A stretch of DNA of 64,000 nt from Streptomyces kurssanovii. Its GTDB lineage: Bacteria > Actinomycetota > Actinomycetes > Streptomycetales > Streptomycetaceae. Both the position numbers and the translations under genes were made by a program. The notes below the pieces were generated by a model. It searched no databases, was not told the DNA's origin, and was given only the letters and a program-made list of their open reading frames with translations. The stretch lies in contig NZ_BMTN01000001.1 of NCBI RefSeq assembly GCF_014649695.1, positions 372,001-436,000 of the forward strand, in the 5' to 3' direction. Each line of letters starts with the position of its first letter. Within the stretch, counting starts at the first letter, position 1. Below are positions 17,205 through 25,437 of this stretch, one piece after another.

Positions 17205-18620
17205 TCACCGCGCGCGGATCCCGAGGAGACGCTGCCACCAGGAGGCCCGCGCCGGCGCGACGTCGGCCGCCGCCGGAACGGGCGGCCGGGCCGGCGCGAC
17301 GGCCGTCGGCAGCGGCTGCGCCTTGCTCGGCGTGCTCGGTTCCGGTGCCTCCGCGGCCCCACGGCGACGGGGGGTGAAGCGTGCGGGCAGGCTGTTCAGC
17401 CGGGTGGAGACGAGCGAAGAGGTGAAGTCCAGCTCGGCCTCCGACACGGCGAGTTCGATGTCGGGGAGCCGTGCCAGCAGTGTGTCGATGCCCGTGTCGG
17501 CGATGGCCCGGCCGATGTCCTGGCCGGGGCACTCGTGCGGACCGGCGCTGAACGCCAGATGCGAACGGTTGCCGTGCACGGGCGCCTTCAGGTCGGGCCG
17601 GATCTCCGGATCGACGTTGCCGGCCGCCAGGCCGAGCATCACCATGTCGCCCGCGCGGATGACCTGATCGCCCAGTTTGGTGTCCCGTCGGGCCCACCGG
17701 AAGGCGCCGACCGACATGGGCGGGGCGTCCCACATGACCTGGTCGAGGGCGTCCGGCAGGGTCAGGGACCCACCGGAGAGGCTCGCGCGGAAGCGGCGGT
17801 CGGTCATGACCGTCCGCAGCGTGTTCGCCATCAGGTTGGTCGTGTTCTCGTGTGCGGCGACGATGGCGTGGCGCAGATGCTCCATCACCTCCTGGTCGGT
17901 GAGCGCGGACTCGTGGGCCAGGAGCCAGCTCGCGAGGTCGTCACCGGGAGCGGACTTCTTCCGCTGCACCAGGTCGGTCATGACCGAGACGACGTACTCG
18001 TTGCTCTGCAGCGCCGTCTCCGTGCCCTTGACCATGTTGCGCACGGCCGAACCGAGGGGGAGCGCGTCCTCGTCACGAACGCCCATCTGGCGCGCGAGGA
18101 CCAGGACCGACAGCTTCTCCGCGAAATCGGTGACGAGGTCAGCCCGCCCGGTGTGGGAGAAGGAGTCGACCAGCTGCTGGGTGTGCCGAACGACGTAGCG
18201 GCGAATACCGTGGCGGTTGAACTTGCCCAGACTCTCCGTCACCGCGGCACGCAGGCGCGCGTGTTCGGGGTCGTCCGCGAAGACGAGCAGCGGTTGCCAG
18301 GCCGTGATGGGCAGGAGCGGCGAGTCGGCCGACAGCTGCACGTTCCAGATGCGGGAGTCGCACGACCACAGCGACGGGCTGCGCATGACGTCGAGGTTCT
18401 CCCTGTGCCCGAGGATGAACCACGCGGGTACGTCACCGGGCAGCAGAACCGGCGCCACTTGGCCGTGCTCGCGGCGCATTCTCTCGTAGAGGGCGTACGG
18501 TGCGTCCGCCTCGGGCCCGTACAAGCGCTGCCGCCCGCCCAGGCCGTGGGCGTGCGCGGGGCACTGAGGTGGCGGGACGGTGGCAGGCGTTCCGGTGCCG
18601 TCTGCATACGGGATGGTCAC
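17205..18620 (-). CDS. Cytochrome P450 lacking the ExxR motif (CYP157-like)
   Basis: A 471-residue P450. The heme loop FSAGPHECPGQD has the thiolate Cys364, and the I-helix has AAHENTT at 255-261. The K-helix position that is ExxR in nearly all P450s reads QVMW (294-297), the kind of replacement known for Streptomyces CYP157 enzymes. After the normal end near residue 416 comes a Pro/Ala-rich linker of about 40 residues and a short amphipathic end, SWWQRLLGIRAR. The GTG at 18620 has a ggaggg site. CYP157-type genes often belong to conservons; none is visible here. The gene is divergent from another P450. Confidence 0.87.
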   Translation of the reverse strand: MTIPYADGTGTPATVPPPQCPAHAHGLGGRQRLYGPEADAPYALYERMRREHGQVAPVLLPGDVPAWFILGHRENLDVMRSPSLWSCDSRIWNVQLSADSPLLPITAWQPLLVFADDPEHARLRAAVTESLGKFNRHGIRRYVVRHTQQLVDSFSHTGRADLVTDFAEKLSVLVLARQMGVRDEDALPLGSAVRNMVKGTETALQSNEYVVSVMTDLVQRKKSAPGDDLASWLLAHESALTDQEVMEHLRHAIVAAHENTTNLMANTLRTVMTDRRFRASLSGGSLTLPDALDQVMWDAPPMSVGAFRWARRDTKLGDQVIRAGDMVMLGLAAGNVDPEIRPDLKAPVHGNRSHLAFSAGPHECPGQDIGRAIADTGIDTLLARLPDIELAVSEAELDFTSSLVSTRLNSLPARFTPRRRGAAEAPEPSTPSKAQPLPTAVAPARPPVPAAADVAPARASWWQRLLGIRAR

Positions 18621-18982
18621 GAGGCCCTCCGAGGGCGACTGCTTGCGGTCAACGTGATGCCCCAGCCGCCCTTTCAACCCGTGAGTGGGACCCCTCCGCG
18701 TCCTGGCGAGCGGCGGCCTCTCGGCACGCGCGTCGCTGTGGCACCGAGGCGGTGCGCCGCATCCGCGTGAGGCGTCCTCTTCGGAGGATCGAGAAGCGGG
18801 AAGCGTCCGCAGCATACGCTTCTTGACCCCCTGTCAGCACAACATCACATAACACCACAGGTGCCGCATGGGGGTGTTGCGCTCGTTGTGCGCCCTCGCG
18901 CGCAACCGCTCCGGATGGTGAGATCAGGCCAGGTCATTCCCCTGGACGGCCGACTTGAAGAGAGCAAGAGAGGACCCCCCTT
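18621..18982. other. Divergent control region between two P450 genes
   Basis: 362 bp without a gene. On the plus strand a TTGACC at 18823-18828 with AT-rich sequence near 18845-18855 could serve the right-hand P450. A short stem, GTCCTC-TTCG-GAGGAT, lies near 18774-18789. A gagagga ribosome site precedes the right-hand ATG. No clear shared operator was found. Confidence 0.4.
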
Positions 18983-20338
18983 ATGTCAGTTGAAGAGCGC
19001 GACAGAGCCGAATCGGTCGTCACACGTGCGCCTGGCGCAGTACCTCTTCTGGGGCATGCGCTCACATTGTGGCGCGATCCGCTCAAGTTCGTGCAGTCGC
19101 TCCGCGGGCACGGGGACGTGGTCCGCGTCGATCTGGGGCGCCTGCCGGTGTACGTGGCCACCACACCCGAACTCGTCCACGAGATCACCGTGACCCAGGC
19201 CCGCAGCTTCGAGAAGGGAAGGTTCTTCGACCGGCTGCGTCCCCTGGCGGGCAACGGTCTGGCGAACGCCGACGGCGAACTGCACCGCCGACACAGGCGG
19301 ATGGTCCAGCCGATGTTCTCGAAGGAGCGCATACAAAGCTACTCCCACACCATGCGCCGCAACGCGGAGGCCATGGCCGACTCGTGGGCGCCCGGCACGG
19401 TGGTCGACATCCAGCAGGCGATGGCCGAGTACGCCATCGAGACCCTCGCCGACACGATGTTCTCGACCGAGATGGGCATGCCGGCGGTCGAAGCCGTCCG
19501 CAAGAACCTCCCCGTACTTCTGAAGAATCTCCTCATTCGGGCGGCCTCACCCAAGTTCCTCGACCGGCTTCCGATCCGGGCGAACCGGGACTTCGACAGG
19601 GCGGCCACCCAACTGCGGTCCGTGATCGACGAGGTGGTGGCCCAGGCCCGCCTCGACGGACAGACCGACCGGTCCGACCTCCTCACCCTGCTGCTCGCCG
19701 CCCAGGACGAGGACAGCGGGCAGGGGCTGACCGACACGGAGGTCAGGGACGAGCTGAGCACCGTGATGTTCGCGGGCGCGGAGACGACCGCGTCCGCCCT
19801 GGCCTGGGCGTTCCACGAGCTCGTCGCCCGCCCCGACATCGAGGAGCAGATCGTTGCCGAGATCCGGTCCGTCGTGGGGGAGGGGCCGGTCACCATCGCG
19901 GACGTCCCGCGGCTGACGAGTATCCGCCGGGTCCTCGACGAGGTGCTGCGGCTGCACGGGGTCACCCTGCTGATGCGCCGGACCACCGTGCCGGTGCAAC
20001 TCGGCCGGCACCGCCTCCCCGCCGGGACCGAGGTCGCGTTCAGCCTCTACGCCATGCACCGCGACCCCGCCGTCTACGAGAACGCCGCGTCGTTCGACCC
20101 CGACCGGTGGCTTCCCGAGCGACGAGCGGCCGTGGCGCGTCACGCGTACATCCCGTTCGGCGCCGGCAACCGCAAGTGCATCGGGGACCAGTTCGTCTGG
20201 ACGGAGGCGACGATCGCCATCGCGACCGTCCTGCAGCGATGGAAGCTCAGTCCCGCTCCTGGACACACGCCCAAGGAGGTCGCCTCCGCCGTCGTGCACG
20301 CGGACCGCATCCCCATGACCGTGACTCCCCGCGACTGA
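18983..20338 (+). CDS. Cytochrome P450 (canonical motifs)
   Basis: A 451-residue P450 with all family signatures: I-helix AGAETT (264-269), K-helix ExxR as EVLR (320-323), the PERF-region DPDRWLPER, and heme loop FGAGNRKCIG with Cys399. The sequence style (PLLGHALTLWRDPLKFVQSLRGHGDVV) is that of the membrane-P450-like bacterial families, such as the CYP170 group that oxidises terpenes. No terpene synthase is nearby, so the substrate is open. It is divergent from the QxxW P450; no ferredoxin gene is present. Confidence 0.9.
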   Translation: MSVEERDRAESVVTRAPGAVPLLGHALTLWRDPLKFVQSLRGHGDVVRVDLGRLPVYVATTPELVHEITVTQARSFEKGRFFDRLRPLAGNGLANADGELHRRHRRMVQPMFSKERIQSYSHTMRRNAEAMADSWAPGTVVDIQQAMAEYAIETLADTMFSTEMGMPAVEAVRKNLPVLLKNLLIRAASPKFLDRLPIRANRDFDRAATQLRSVIDEVVAQARLDGQTDRSDLLTLLLAAQDEDSGQGLTDTEVRDELSTVMFAGAETTASALAWAFHELVARPDIEEQIVAEIRSVVGEGPVTIADVPRLTSIRRVLDEVLRLHGVTLLMRRTTVPVQLGRHRLPAGTEVAFSLYAMHRDPAVYENAASFDPDRWLPERRAAVARHAYIPFGAGNRKCIGDQFVWTEATIAIATVLQRWKLSPAPGHTPKEVASAVVHADRIPMTVTPRD

Positions 20339-20528
20339 CCGGGCGGTGGCCGGAGTGCGGCGGCCGTCGCATCGGCGTGCCTGCCTCCGGCGGCCTGCCT
20401 GCGGTGGTCGTCGCGTCGGCCGGGCGTGCCGTGGTCTCGCGTCGGCCGGGCGACCACGTAAGTGCCTCGCCGGAGGGCACGTTCGTGTCGCCGGCCGGCC
20501 GCCTGCGCGGTGGCCGTCCCCCGCACGG

Positions 20529-21977
20529 TCACCCGAGCAGTCCGTGCATCACCGCCACCGGCAGCGCCGGGTTGGCGGCGGCGTGCCCGTCCAGCTCCCC
20601 GTCGTCGAGGAGGGCGAGCAGCCGCTCGCCCGGAAGGCGGGGATGGCGGGCCGCCCCCGCGCGGATCGCCGCGTCCGGGTCGCGGGTGAGCCGGTCGGCG
20701 GTGGCGGGCGCGAGCCCCGGGTCGAGGACGGCCAGACGCCGCTCGTCGGGCACGGCCGCGTCCGCGAAACGTACGCCCAGCCCGCCGACCGGGAAACGCG
20801 GATGCTCGGTGAGCAGATCACGGGCCCTGCCCCGGTGCTCCAGGTAGCTGCGCAGCAGCAGTTCCGGCGGCGCCGCCGGATGGTTGTGCGCCAGCAGGAC
20901 CCGTACGCCCAGGTCGTCGTCCGCTGCGAGGAGCCCGACGAGCTCGGCGGGCAGTCCCGGGTCCTTGGCTGCCCGGCGCCGCAGCAGCGGGTGGCGGGAG
21001 CGGGCGTACACGGCCGACTCAGCCGGGTCGGGAGCCGGACGGGTGTGATGCTCGAGCGGGCCGAATTCCTCGTCCGCCGCCACCGTGTAGTCGATCGCCG
21101 CCCGCTCGTCCTCTGTCAGTTCCGCCCGCACGGAGACCGCGGTGCGCACCCGCGGGTCCGGGTCGCGTGCGAGGACGTCCACCAGTGCACGGGCGAGGTC
21201 GTCGCGGCGGGCCAGTTCCCGCCTGACCTCCGGATCGGGGTGCTCGACCAGCCCGGCGACGACGTCGGGGGGAGTGCTGTAGTTGTGGGCGAGGACCCAG
21301 GAGTTGTCGGGGTCGGGGTCCCGCAGGAGCCAGTCGACGACGGTCCGGGAAAGGCGGTGGTTCACCAGGATCCCCGACGTCCAGTGGTTGCGCGGCGGCG
21401 GCAGCGGCCCCAGCCGACGCTCCATCGCCTCGGCGTCGTCGTTCTCCTGGACGTGGTGCGCGCTGTCCCGTACCTGCGGGTGCGGGTCCCGCAGCAGCGC
21501 CGCCCGCTCGCCGTCGGACAGGTGCGTCCACACGTTGACGGCCAGCCGGCGGACCGAGGCCACGGGGTGGTGGGCGCAGGACAGCAGGAATCGGAAAGGG
21601 ATCTGACGGGAGCTGGACAGTTCGTGGAGGCAGTCGTTCTCGTACGTGGTGAGCATCCGGTCGATCACCGGGTCCGGCAGCGGGCGAACAGGCCGCGAGC
21701 GGTCCGGGGCACTGGCCAGCCGGGCGCGGACGAGCCATTCGGGATCATCCACGACCAGCCCGCGGACCTCGGGGTCCACGAACGGATTGCGGGCCAGGGC
21801 CCCGCGGACCCGGGGGTGGGGATGACGGACGATCGCGGCGGTCACCTCCTCGGGGAAGGAGGCGCGCCGCGACGCCAGCGCCGACCAGACGCCTTCGTAC
21901 TCCGGCTCCAGCAGTCTCAGCAGCAGGCCGGCCGGGGCGGCAGGGTTGACGGCCAGTCCCTCGAGCAGCGCGGTCAC
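20529..21977 (-). CDS. Variant leucine-rich repeat (LRV/HEAT-like) protein
   Basis: A 482-residue all-helical repeat protein built of roughly 24-residue units of the LRV type. Typical cores are NPAAPAGLLLRLLEP, HPDPEVRRELARRDDL, DPDPRVRTAVSVRAEL and DPDAAIRAGAARHPRL. It has no catalytic domain or signal peptide, so it is probably a cytoplasmic binding scaffold. The GTG at 21977 overlaps the serpin stop (GTGA, four bases), so the two are translationally coupled. That is the main clue to function: it may bind the serpin or the serpin's target. Confidence 0.85.
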   Translation of the reverse strand: MTALLEGLAVNPAAPAGLLLRLLEPEYEGVWSALASRRASFPEEVTAAIVRHPHPRVRGALARNPFVDPEVRGLVVDDPEWLVRARLASAPDRSRPVRPLPDPVIDRMLTTYENDCLHELSSSRQIPFRFLLSCAHHPVASVRRLAVNVWTHLSDGERAALLRDPHPQVRDSAHHVQENDDAEAMERRLGPLPPPRNHWTSGILVNHRLSRTVVDWLLRDPDPDNSWVLAHNYSTPPDVVAGLVEHPDPEVRRELARRDDLARALVDVLARDPDPRVRTAVSVRAELTEDERAAIDYTVAADEEFGPLEHHTRPAPDPAESAVYARSRHPLLRRRAAKDPGLPAELVGLLAADDDLGVRVLLAHNHPAAPPELLLRSYLEHRGRARDLLTEHPRFPVGGLGVRFADAAVPDERRLAVLDPGLAPATADRLTRDPDAAIRAGAARHPRLPGERLLALLDDGELDGHAAANPALPVAVMHGLLG

Positions 21978-23266
21978 GTCCGGACCGCCTCGTCGTACTC
22001 GGCGTCCCCGACGTGCTTGCGGTATGCGTCGTACTCGCGGTCCCCGTCGTCCTCGTGGTCCTCGTGGTCCTCGTGGTCCTCGGGGAAGGGCAGGGGCTCG
22101 GTCACCCATCCCGCCGAAAGGACCAGACGGGAGGTGCGGTGGACGGTCAGGAAGCCGAACGGGCGGTCGATGACCGCCTCGACGTGGCGGACGGTGTACC
22201 GCGGCGGAGGTGGCATACCGCCGGCCATGACACTGACCGCGGTCACGGTCGTGGACTCGAAGCCCTCGGCGTCGAACACGGCGACGGCGCCCTGGCCCGC
22301 CGAACCGACCGCCAGCGGATCAGGGCTGATCCCCGGGAAGTGGCCGTGGCCGGCGTCCGAGGCCGTGGACAGGCCGAACAGCGCGGGTTCCGCCAGCAGA
22401 TCGTGCTCCGCCGCGACACGGAACGCCACCGTGAGGACTTCGAGAACGGGCCGCGGGGTGCGGCGGCGTACGGTCGACACCCGCAGACCCGGGCCCGCCT
22501 CCCCGAGGGGAAGACGGTCACCGGCGACGGGGGTGGCGCCGGCACCGGCGAGAGTGCCGATTCCGTGGCGTAGCACTTGAGAGGACGTCATATCACGGTA
22601 ACCCAGCAGAAGATGGACGTCGACGCCGGTTCTGCCGAGGATCTTGAGCACCGTCACGGGGCCGTCCGGGGTCTCCGCCACGGTCACCCGGTCCAACAGC
22701 GACGTGGTGCGGTGCAGCCCGAGCAGCAACCGCCCCTGCCACGGCCCGCTTCCCGGGACCACCTCCGTCTCGGAGAACGGCCGCAGCCATCGCGTCCGCA
22801 CCGACTGAGCGGCGGCCAGGACGAGTCGGGTGGACTTGTCGATCTCCACCGGCATGCTGCGGATCAGGCCTTCGGTGCGCTCATCGGCCCATCCGTCGAG
22901 CGCCCTGCGGTCGGTCGCCGTGTCTCCGGTGATGGTGCCGGCCGTTCCGACGGGCAGCTGTGCCCTCCAGTCGGCGTGCAGACGCAGATCGGCTCGCGTC
23001 CAGAGACCGAGCGCGGCCCGTGAGCCGCGGATCGCGCCCAGCGCCTCGAGGAATCCGCGCGCGGCTCCGGCCGCCTCGGCCGCAGGCACGCCGGTCGCGT
23101 TCCCGAGTTCGTCCCGCGCCGGTCCGGCGGCGGCGTCCTGGAGGAACGCGAGCAGCGGCCACAGGCTCGTGGCGGAGACGACGGTTCCGCCCGGCCCCGG
23201 CAGGCTACCGGCCCACCGCGCGGTGAGCCGGTTCACGGCTCGCACGGACGTCGCTGTCGGTTGCAC
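21974..23266 (-). CDS. Serpin family protein
   Basis: A 430-residue protein with the serpin C-terminal signature DRPFGFLTVHRTSRLVL (367-383) followed by GWVTEP. The reactive-centre loop starts at about Glu334. Its hinge reads EGFESTTVTAV: Phe336 occupies the P14 position that is Thr/Ser in inhibitory serpins, while P12-P9 are small enough. There is no signal peptide. A tail rich in EDH repeats (about 394-408) follows the serpin fold. The GTG at 23266 is preferred over a TTG at 23269 from the spacing to ggggga. The protein is either a cytoplasmic protease inhibitor or a non-inhibitory serpin. Confidence 0.86.
   Translation of the reverse strand: MQPTATSVRAVNRLTARWAGSLPGPGGTVVSATSLWPLLAFLQDAAAGPARDELGNATGVPAAEAAGAARGFLEALGAIRGSRAALGLWTRADLRLHADWRAQLPVGTAGTITGDTATDRRALDGWADERTEGLIRSMPVEIDKSTRLVLAAAQSVRTRWLRPFSETEVVPGSGPWQGRLLLGLHRTTSLLDRVTVAETPDGPVTVLKILGRTGVDVHLLLGYRDMTSSQVLRHGIGTLAGAGATPVAGDRLPLGEAGPGLRVSTVRRRTPRPVLEVLTVAFRVAAEHDLLAEPALFGLSTASDAGHGHFPGISPDPLAVGSAGQGAVAVFDAEGFESTTVTAVSVMAGGMPPPPRYTVRHVEAVIDRPFGFLTVHRTSRLVLSAGWVTEPLPFPEDHEDHEDHEDDGDREYDAYRKHVGDAEYDEAVRT
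22051..22083. repeat. 9-bp tandem repeat coding the serpin EDH tail
   Basis: On the plus strand the unit TCCTCGTGG is repeated three to four times in perfect tandem. It encodes three repeats of Glu-Asp-His in the serpin C-terminal tail. Such a run is prone to slippage, so tail length probably differs between strains. Confidence 0.7.
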
Positions 23267-23623
23267 CAAATCCCCCGGATCTCACGTGGACCGTGACCGT
23301 CGGTCCTGAGCAGCAAGGCTGCCGGCCAGCACCACCGCGTAGGGTGCGGCATCCGCCTCCGGTGCGGTCCCCGCCGGGGGCGGATCGTCATGGTCAGGGT
23401 GGGACCCCTGGAACGTGGACCCTGGGAACAGGACGATCACGTGGCATCCTCGCCGGTGGCGGAACCGACGTCCAGGGGGTATGTCGCGCAGCCGGACCGG
23501 TGATCGAGAACAGAGCCGGCGCAGGGCGCTTTCGCCTTCCACCGATTGATGCGCAGGCGAGCGATGACTTCCGGCCGGGCCACCGGTCTGCTCTTGTGAC
23601 GGCACAGACATGAGGAGACGACG
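23267..23623. other. 357-bp gap between serpin and hydrolase genes
   Basis: No gene recognised on either strand. It holds the upstream regions of the divergent serpin and hydrolase genes. The last 20 bases carry an aggag ribosome site for the ATG at 23624. No dyad stands out. Confidence 0.4.
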
Positions 23624-24505
23624 ATGGTCGAGATCGAGACCCGCACGCTGGAGACCCCCGGTGCCACGATCTGGTACGACGTGAGGGGAGGCCGGGCCGA
23701 TGCCGGGGCCGACGCACCCGTCCTGTTCCTGGTCGGTTCACCGATGGACGCGAGCGGTTTCGTCACGCTGGCGTCGCACTTCACCGACCGGACGGTCGTC
23801 ACCTACGACCCGCGCGGGGCCGGCCGCAGCGTGCGTAAGGACGGCGCGGCGGAGATCGTGCCCGAGGAGCACGCCGACGATCTGCGGCGGGTGATCGAGG
23901 CGCTCGGAGCCGGGCCGGTGGACATGTTCGCGAGCAGCGGCGGTGCCGTGAACGCGCTCGCCCTGGTGTCGCGGCACCCGGAACTGGTGCGCACACTCGT
24001 CGCGCACGAGCCGCCGGCGGCGCCGGTCCTGCCGGACAGCGAGGCGGCGCTGGCGGTCTGCGCGGACATCCATGCGACGTACATGCGGGACGGACTGGGG
24101 CCCGCGATGGCCAAGTTCATCGCGATGGCCGGCCGCAAGGGGCCCTTCCCGGCCGACTGGGCCGACGAGCCGGCACCCGACCCCGCCGCCTTCGGACTGC
24201 CGACGGAGGACGACGGCTCGCGCGACGACCCGCTGCTGGGCCAGAACATGCGCGGCTGTACCGGCTACCGCCCCGACTTCGGCGCGCTGCGCGCAGCCTC
24301 CACACGCATCGTCGTCGCGGCGGGCAAGGAGTCCGAGGGCGAGTTCTGCGCCCGCGCCGCGGTGGAGGTCGCCGCCGGACTGGGCACGGAGCCGGCGATC
24401 TTCCCCAGCGACCACGGTGGCTTCATGGGCGGCGAGTACGGGCAGCACGGTGCACCGGCCGAGTTCGCCGAAGCTCTCCGCGACGTGCTGCAGGCAGAGC
24501 GCTGA
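23624..24505 (+). CDS. Alpha/beta hydrolase
   Basis: A 293-residue alpha/beta-hydrolase-fold protein. The nucleophile elbow is FASSGGAVNAL (Ser at about residue 105), the strand-5 motif is VTYDPRGAGRS, and the catalytic His is in PSDHGGFMGG near the C-terminus. The acid probably lies after VVAAGKESEG. A clear aggag site precedes the ATG. It is similar to the family of small epoxide-hydrolase and esterase-like proteins common in actinobacteria. The substrate is unknown and no operon partner is seen. Confidence 0.87.
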   Translation: MVEIETRTLETPGATIWYDVRGGRADAGADAPVLFLVGSPMDASGFVTLASHFTDRTVVTYDPRGAGRSVRKDGAAEIVPEEHADDLRRVIEALGAGPVDMFASSGGAVNALALVSRHPELVRTLVAHEPPAAPVLPDSEAALAVCADIHATYMRDGLGPAMAKFIAMAGRKGPFPADWADEPAPDPAAFGLPTEDDGSRDDPLLGQNMRGCTGYRPDFGALRAASTRIVVAAGKESEGEFCARAAVEVAAGLGTEPAIFPSDHGGFMGGEYGQHGAPAEFAEALRDVLQAER

Positions 24506-24640
24506 GGGGTTAAGGCCGGGGCCAGGGCTGGGGCCAGGGCCTGGGTGGGCGTGGGACGCCGGAGCGGGCGTGGCGGACGACGATCCGCTGCATGGGCTGC
24601 CCGCCCGGCCCCTGTCCACCCGCGCACCGCGCATCCGCGA

Positions 24641-24696
24641 TGCCCGCCCGCGCGCCGCGCACCCGCACTGCCCGCCCGCGCGCCGCGCACCCGCGC
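24641..24696. repeat. 28-bp tandem repeat, two copies
   Basis: Two adjacent copies (24641-24668 and 24669-24696) differ only near the last two bases and begin with TGCCCGCCCGCGCGCCGCGC. A degenerate partial copy precedes them. They abut the C-terminal end of the lipase remnant. A separate short GGGCCAGGGCT repeat lies just downstream of the hydrolase stop, at about 24517-24540. Confidence 0.75.
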
Positions 24697-24704
24697 TGCC
24701 CCGA

Positions 24705-25075
24705 GAGCCGCGCCGCAGGATCGGTGAGGGCCAACTGGTCGGCCGGCACCGGCAGATCCGGGAACGAGAAGTGCTTGGAGCCCGCCACCGTCAGCCAGCG
24801 CTTCCAGCCGTCCAGACGCGCCCACGCGTCCGGCCAGTCGCTCCGCTCATCGGCGGGGCTGTCCGTGGCTTCGGCGCCCGTCATCATGAACGGCCGTCCA
24901 CCCGAGCCCGGAGCGGGCAGCGGGGCGAACAAGTCGCCGTCCAGGTTCACGCCGGCCCGCACGCCGCCGGTGGTCCGTCAGCGGCAACGTCTGCGTCCCG
25001 ACGGCGTACGGGCCCGCAGGGCGTGGCAGTTCGATCCCGGCGTTCGTGGGGTTGATGGCGCCGGCGGTGTCTGTT
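24705..25075 (-). pseudogene. Internally deleted lipase/PAF-acetylhydrolase-like remnant
   Basis: Reading leftward, the first piece (about 25055-24966) has GIELPRPAGPYAVGT, the N-terminal strand of Streptomyces secreted lipases related to platelet-activating-factor acetylhydrolase. After TLPLTDHRR the frame shifts and the homology leaps to AGVNLDGDLFAP and later GWKRWLTVAGSKHFSFPDLP, a C-terminal segment carrying the catalytic His. The nucleophile region, about 200 residues in homologues, is missing, as is a signal peptide. The gene is dead. Confidence 0.72.
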
Positions 25076-25228
25076 CATGCACCGCACGCTAGGTGCCGGG
25101 CCGTGACGAACGCGTCGCTCCACAGGGGCAGTTGAAGCTACCGCTTGCGGCGTGCAGCCTCCGCCCCAGGCTCATCGAACCGGCAACGTCAGGTTCATGT
25201 GTATGAAAGATAATCAGGCACATGTCTA

Positions 25229-25257
25229 TTGACGCTTGCGTGGCAGGCGCCTAGGTT
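25229..25257 (+). promoter_or_regulatory. Strong vegetative promoter of the pectate lyase gene
   Basis: TTGACG at 25229-25234 and TAGGTT at 25252-25257 are separated by 17 bp, a near-ideal HrdB-type Streptomyces promoter. Transcription should begin at about 25264, leaving a leader of roughly 175 nt before the ATG at 25438. The predicted start falls inside the LacI-type dyad at 25261-25276. Confidence 0.72.
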
Positions 25258-25260
25258 CCG

Positions 25261-25276
25261 GAGAAAACGCTTACTC
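25261..25276. promoter_or_regulatory. LacI-type operator at the pectate lyase transcription start
   Basis: The 16-base dyad GAGAAAACGCTTACTC has a central CG and pairs at six of eight positions, the form seen in LacI/GalR-family operators. It covers the predicted +1 of the promoter at 25229-25257. No LacI-family gene is in the window, so the regulator would act in trans. Confidence 0.55.
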
Positions 25277-25437
25277 CTTGACGTAGTGGTCCGGAACTCG
25301 CCACGCCGTTCATGCAGTTGAACTTCCGAGCCTCTCAATATTGCGCTCGGACCGATCGGACGTCAGCCCCGCGCAGTTGCTCGACCCCCCTCTTCATCGA
25401 CCCCGTGTCGCACGAGCCGACAACCTGGAGACGAACG

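Noticed and set aside
17205-20338. Terpene or other natural-product cluster around the two P450 genes
   Set aside because: No cyclase, synthase, ferredoxin or tailoring genes are nearby.
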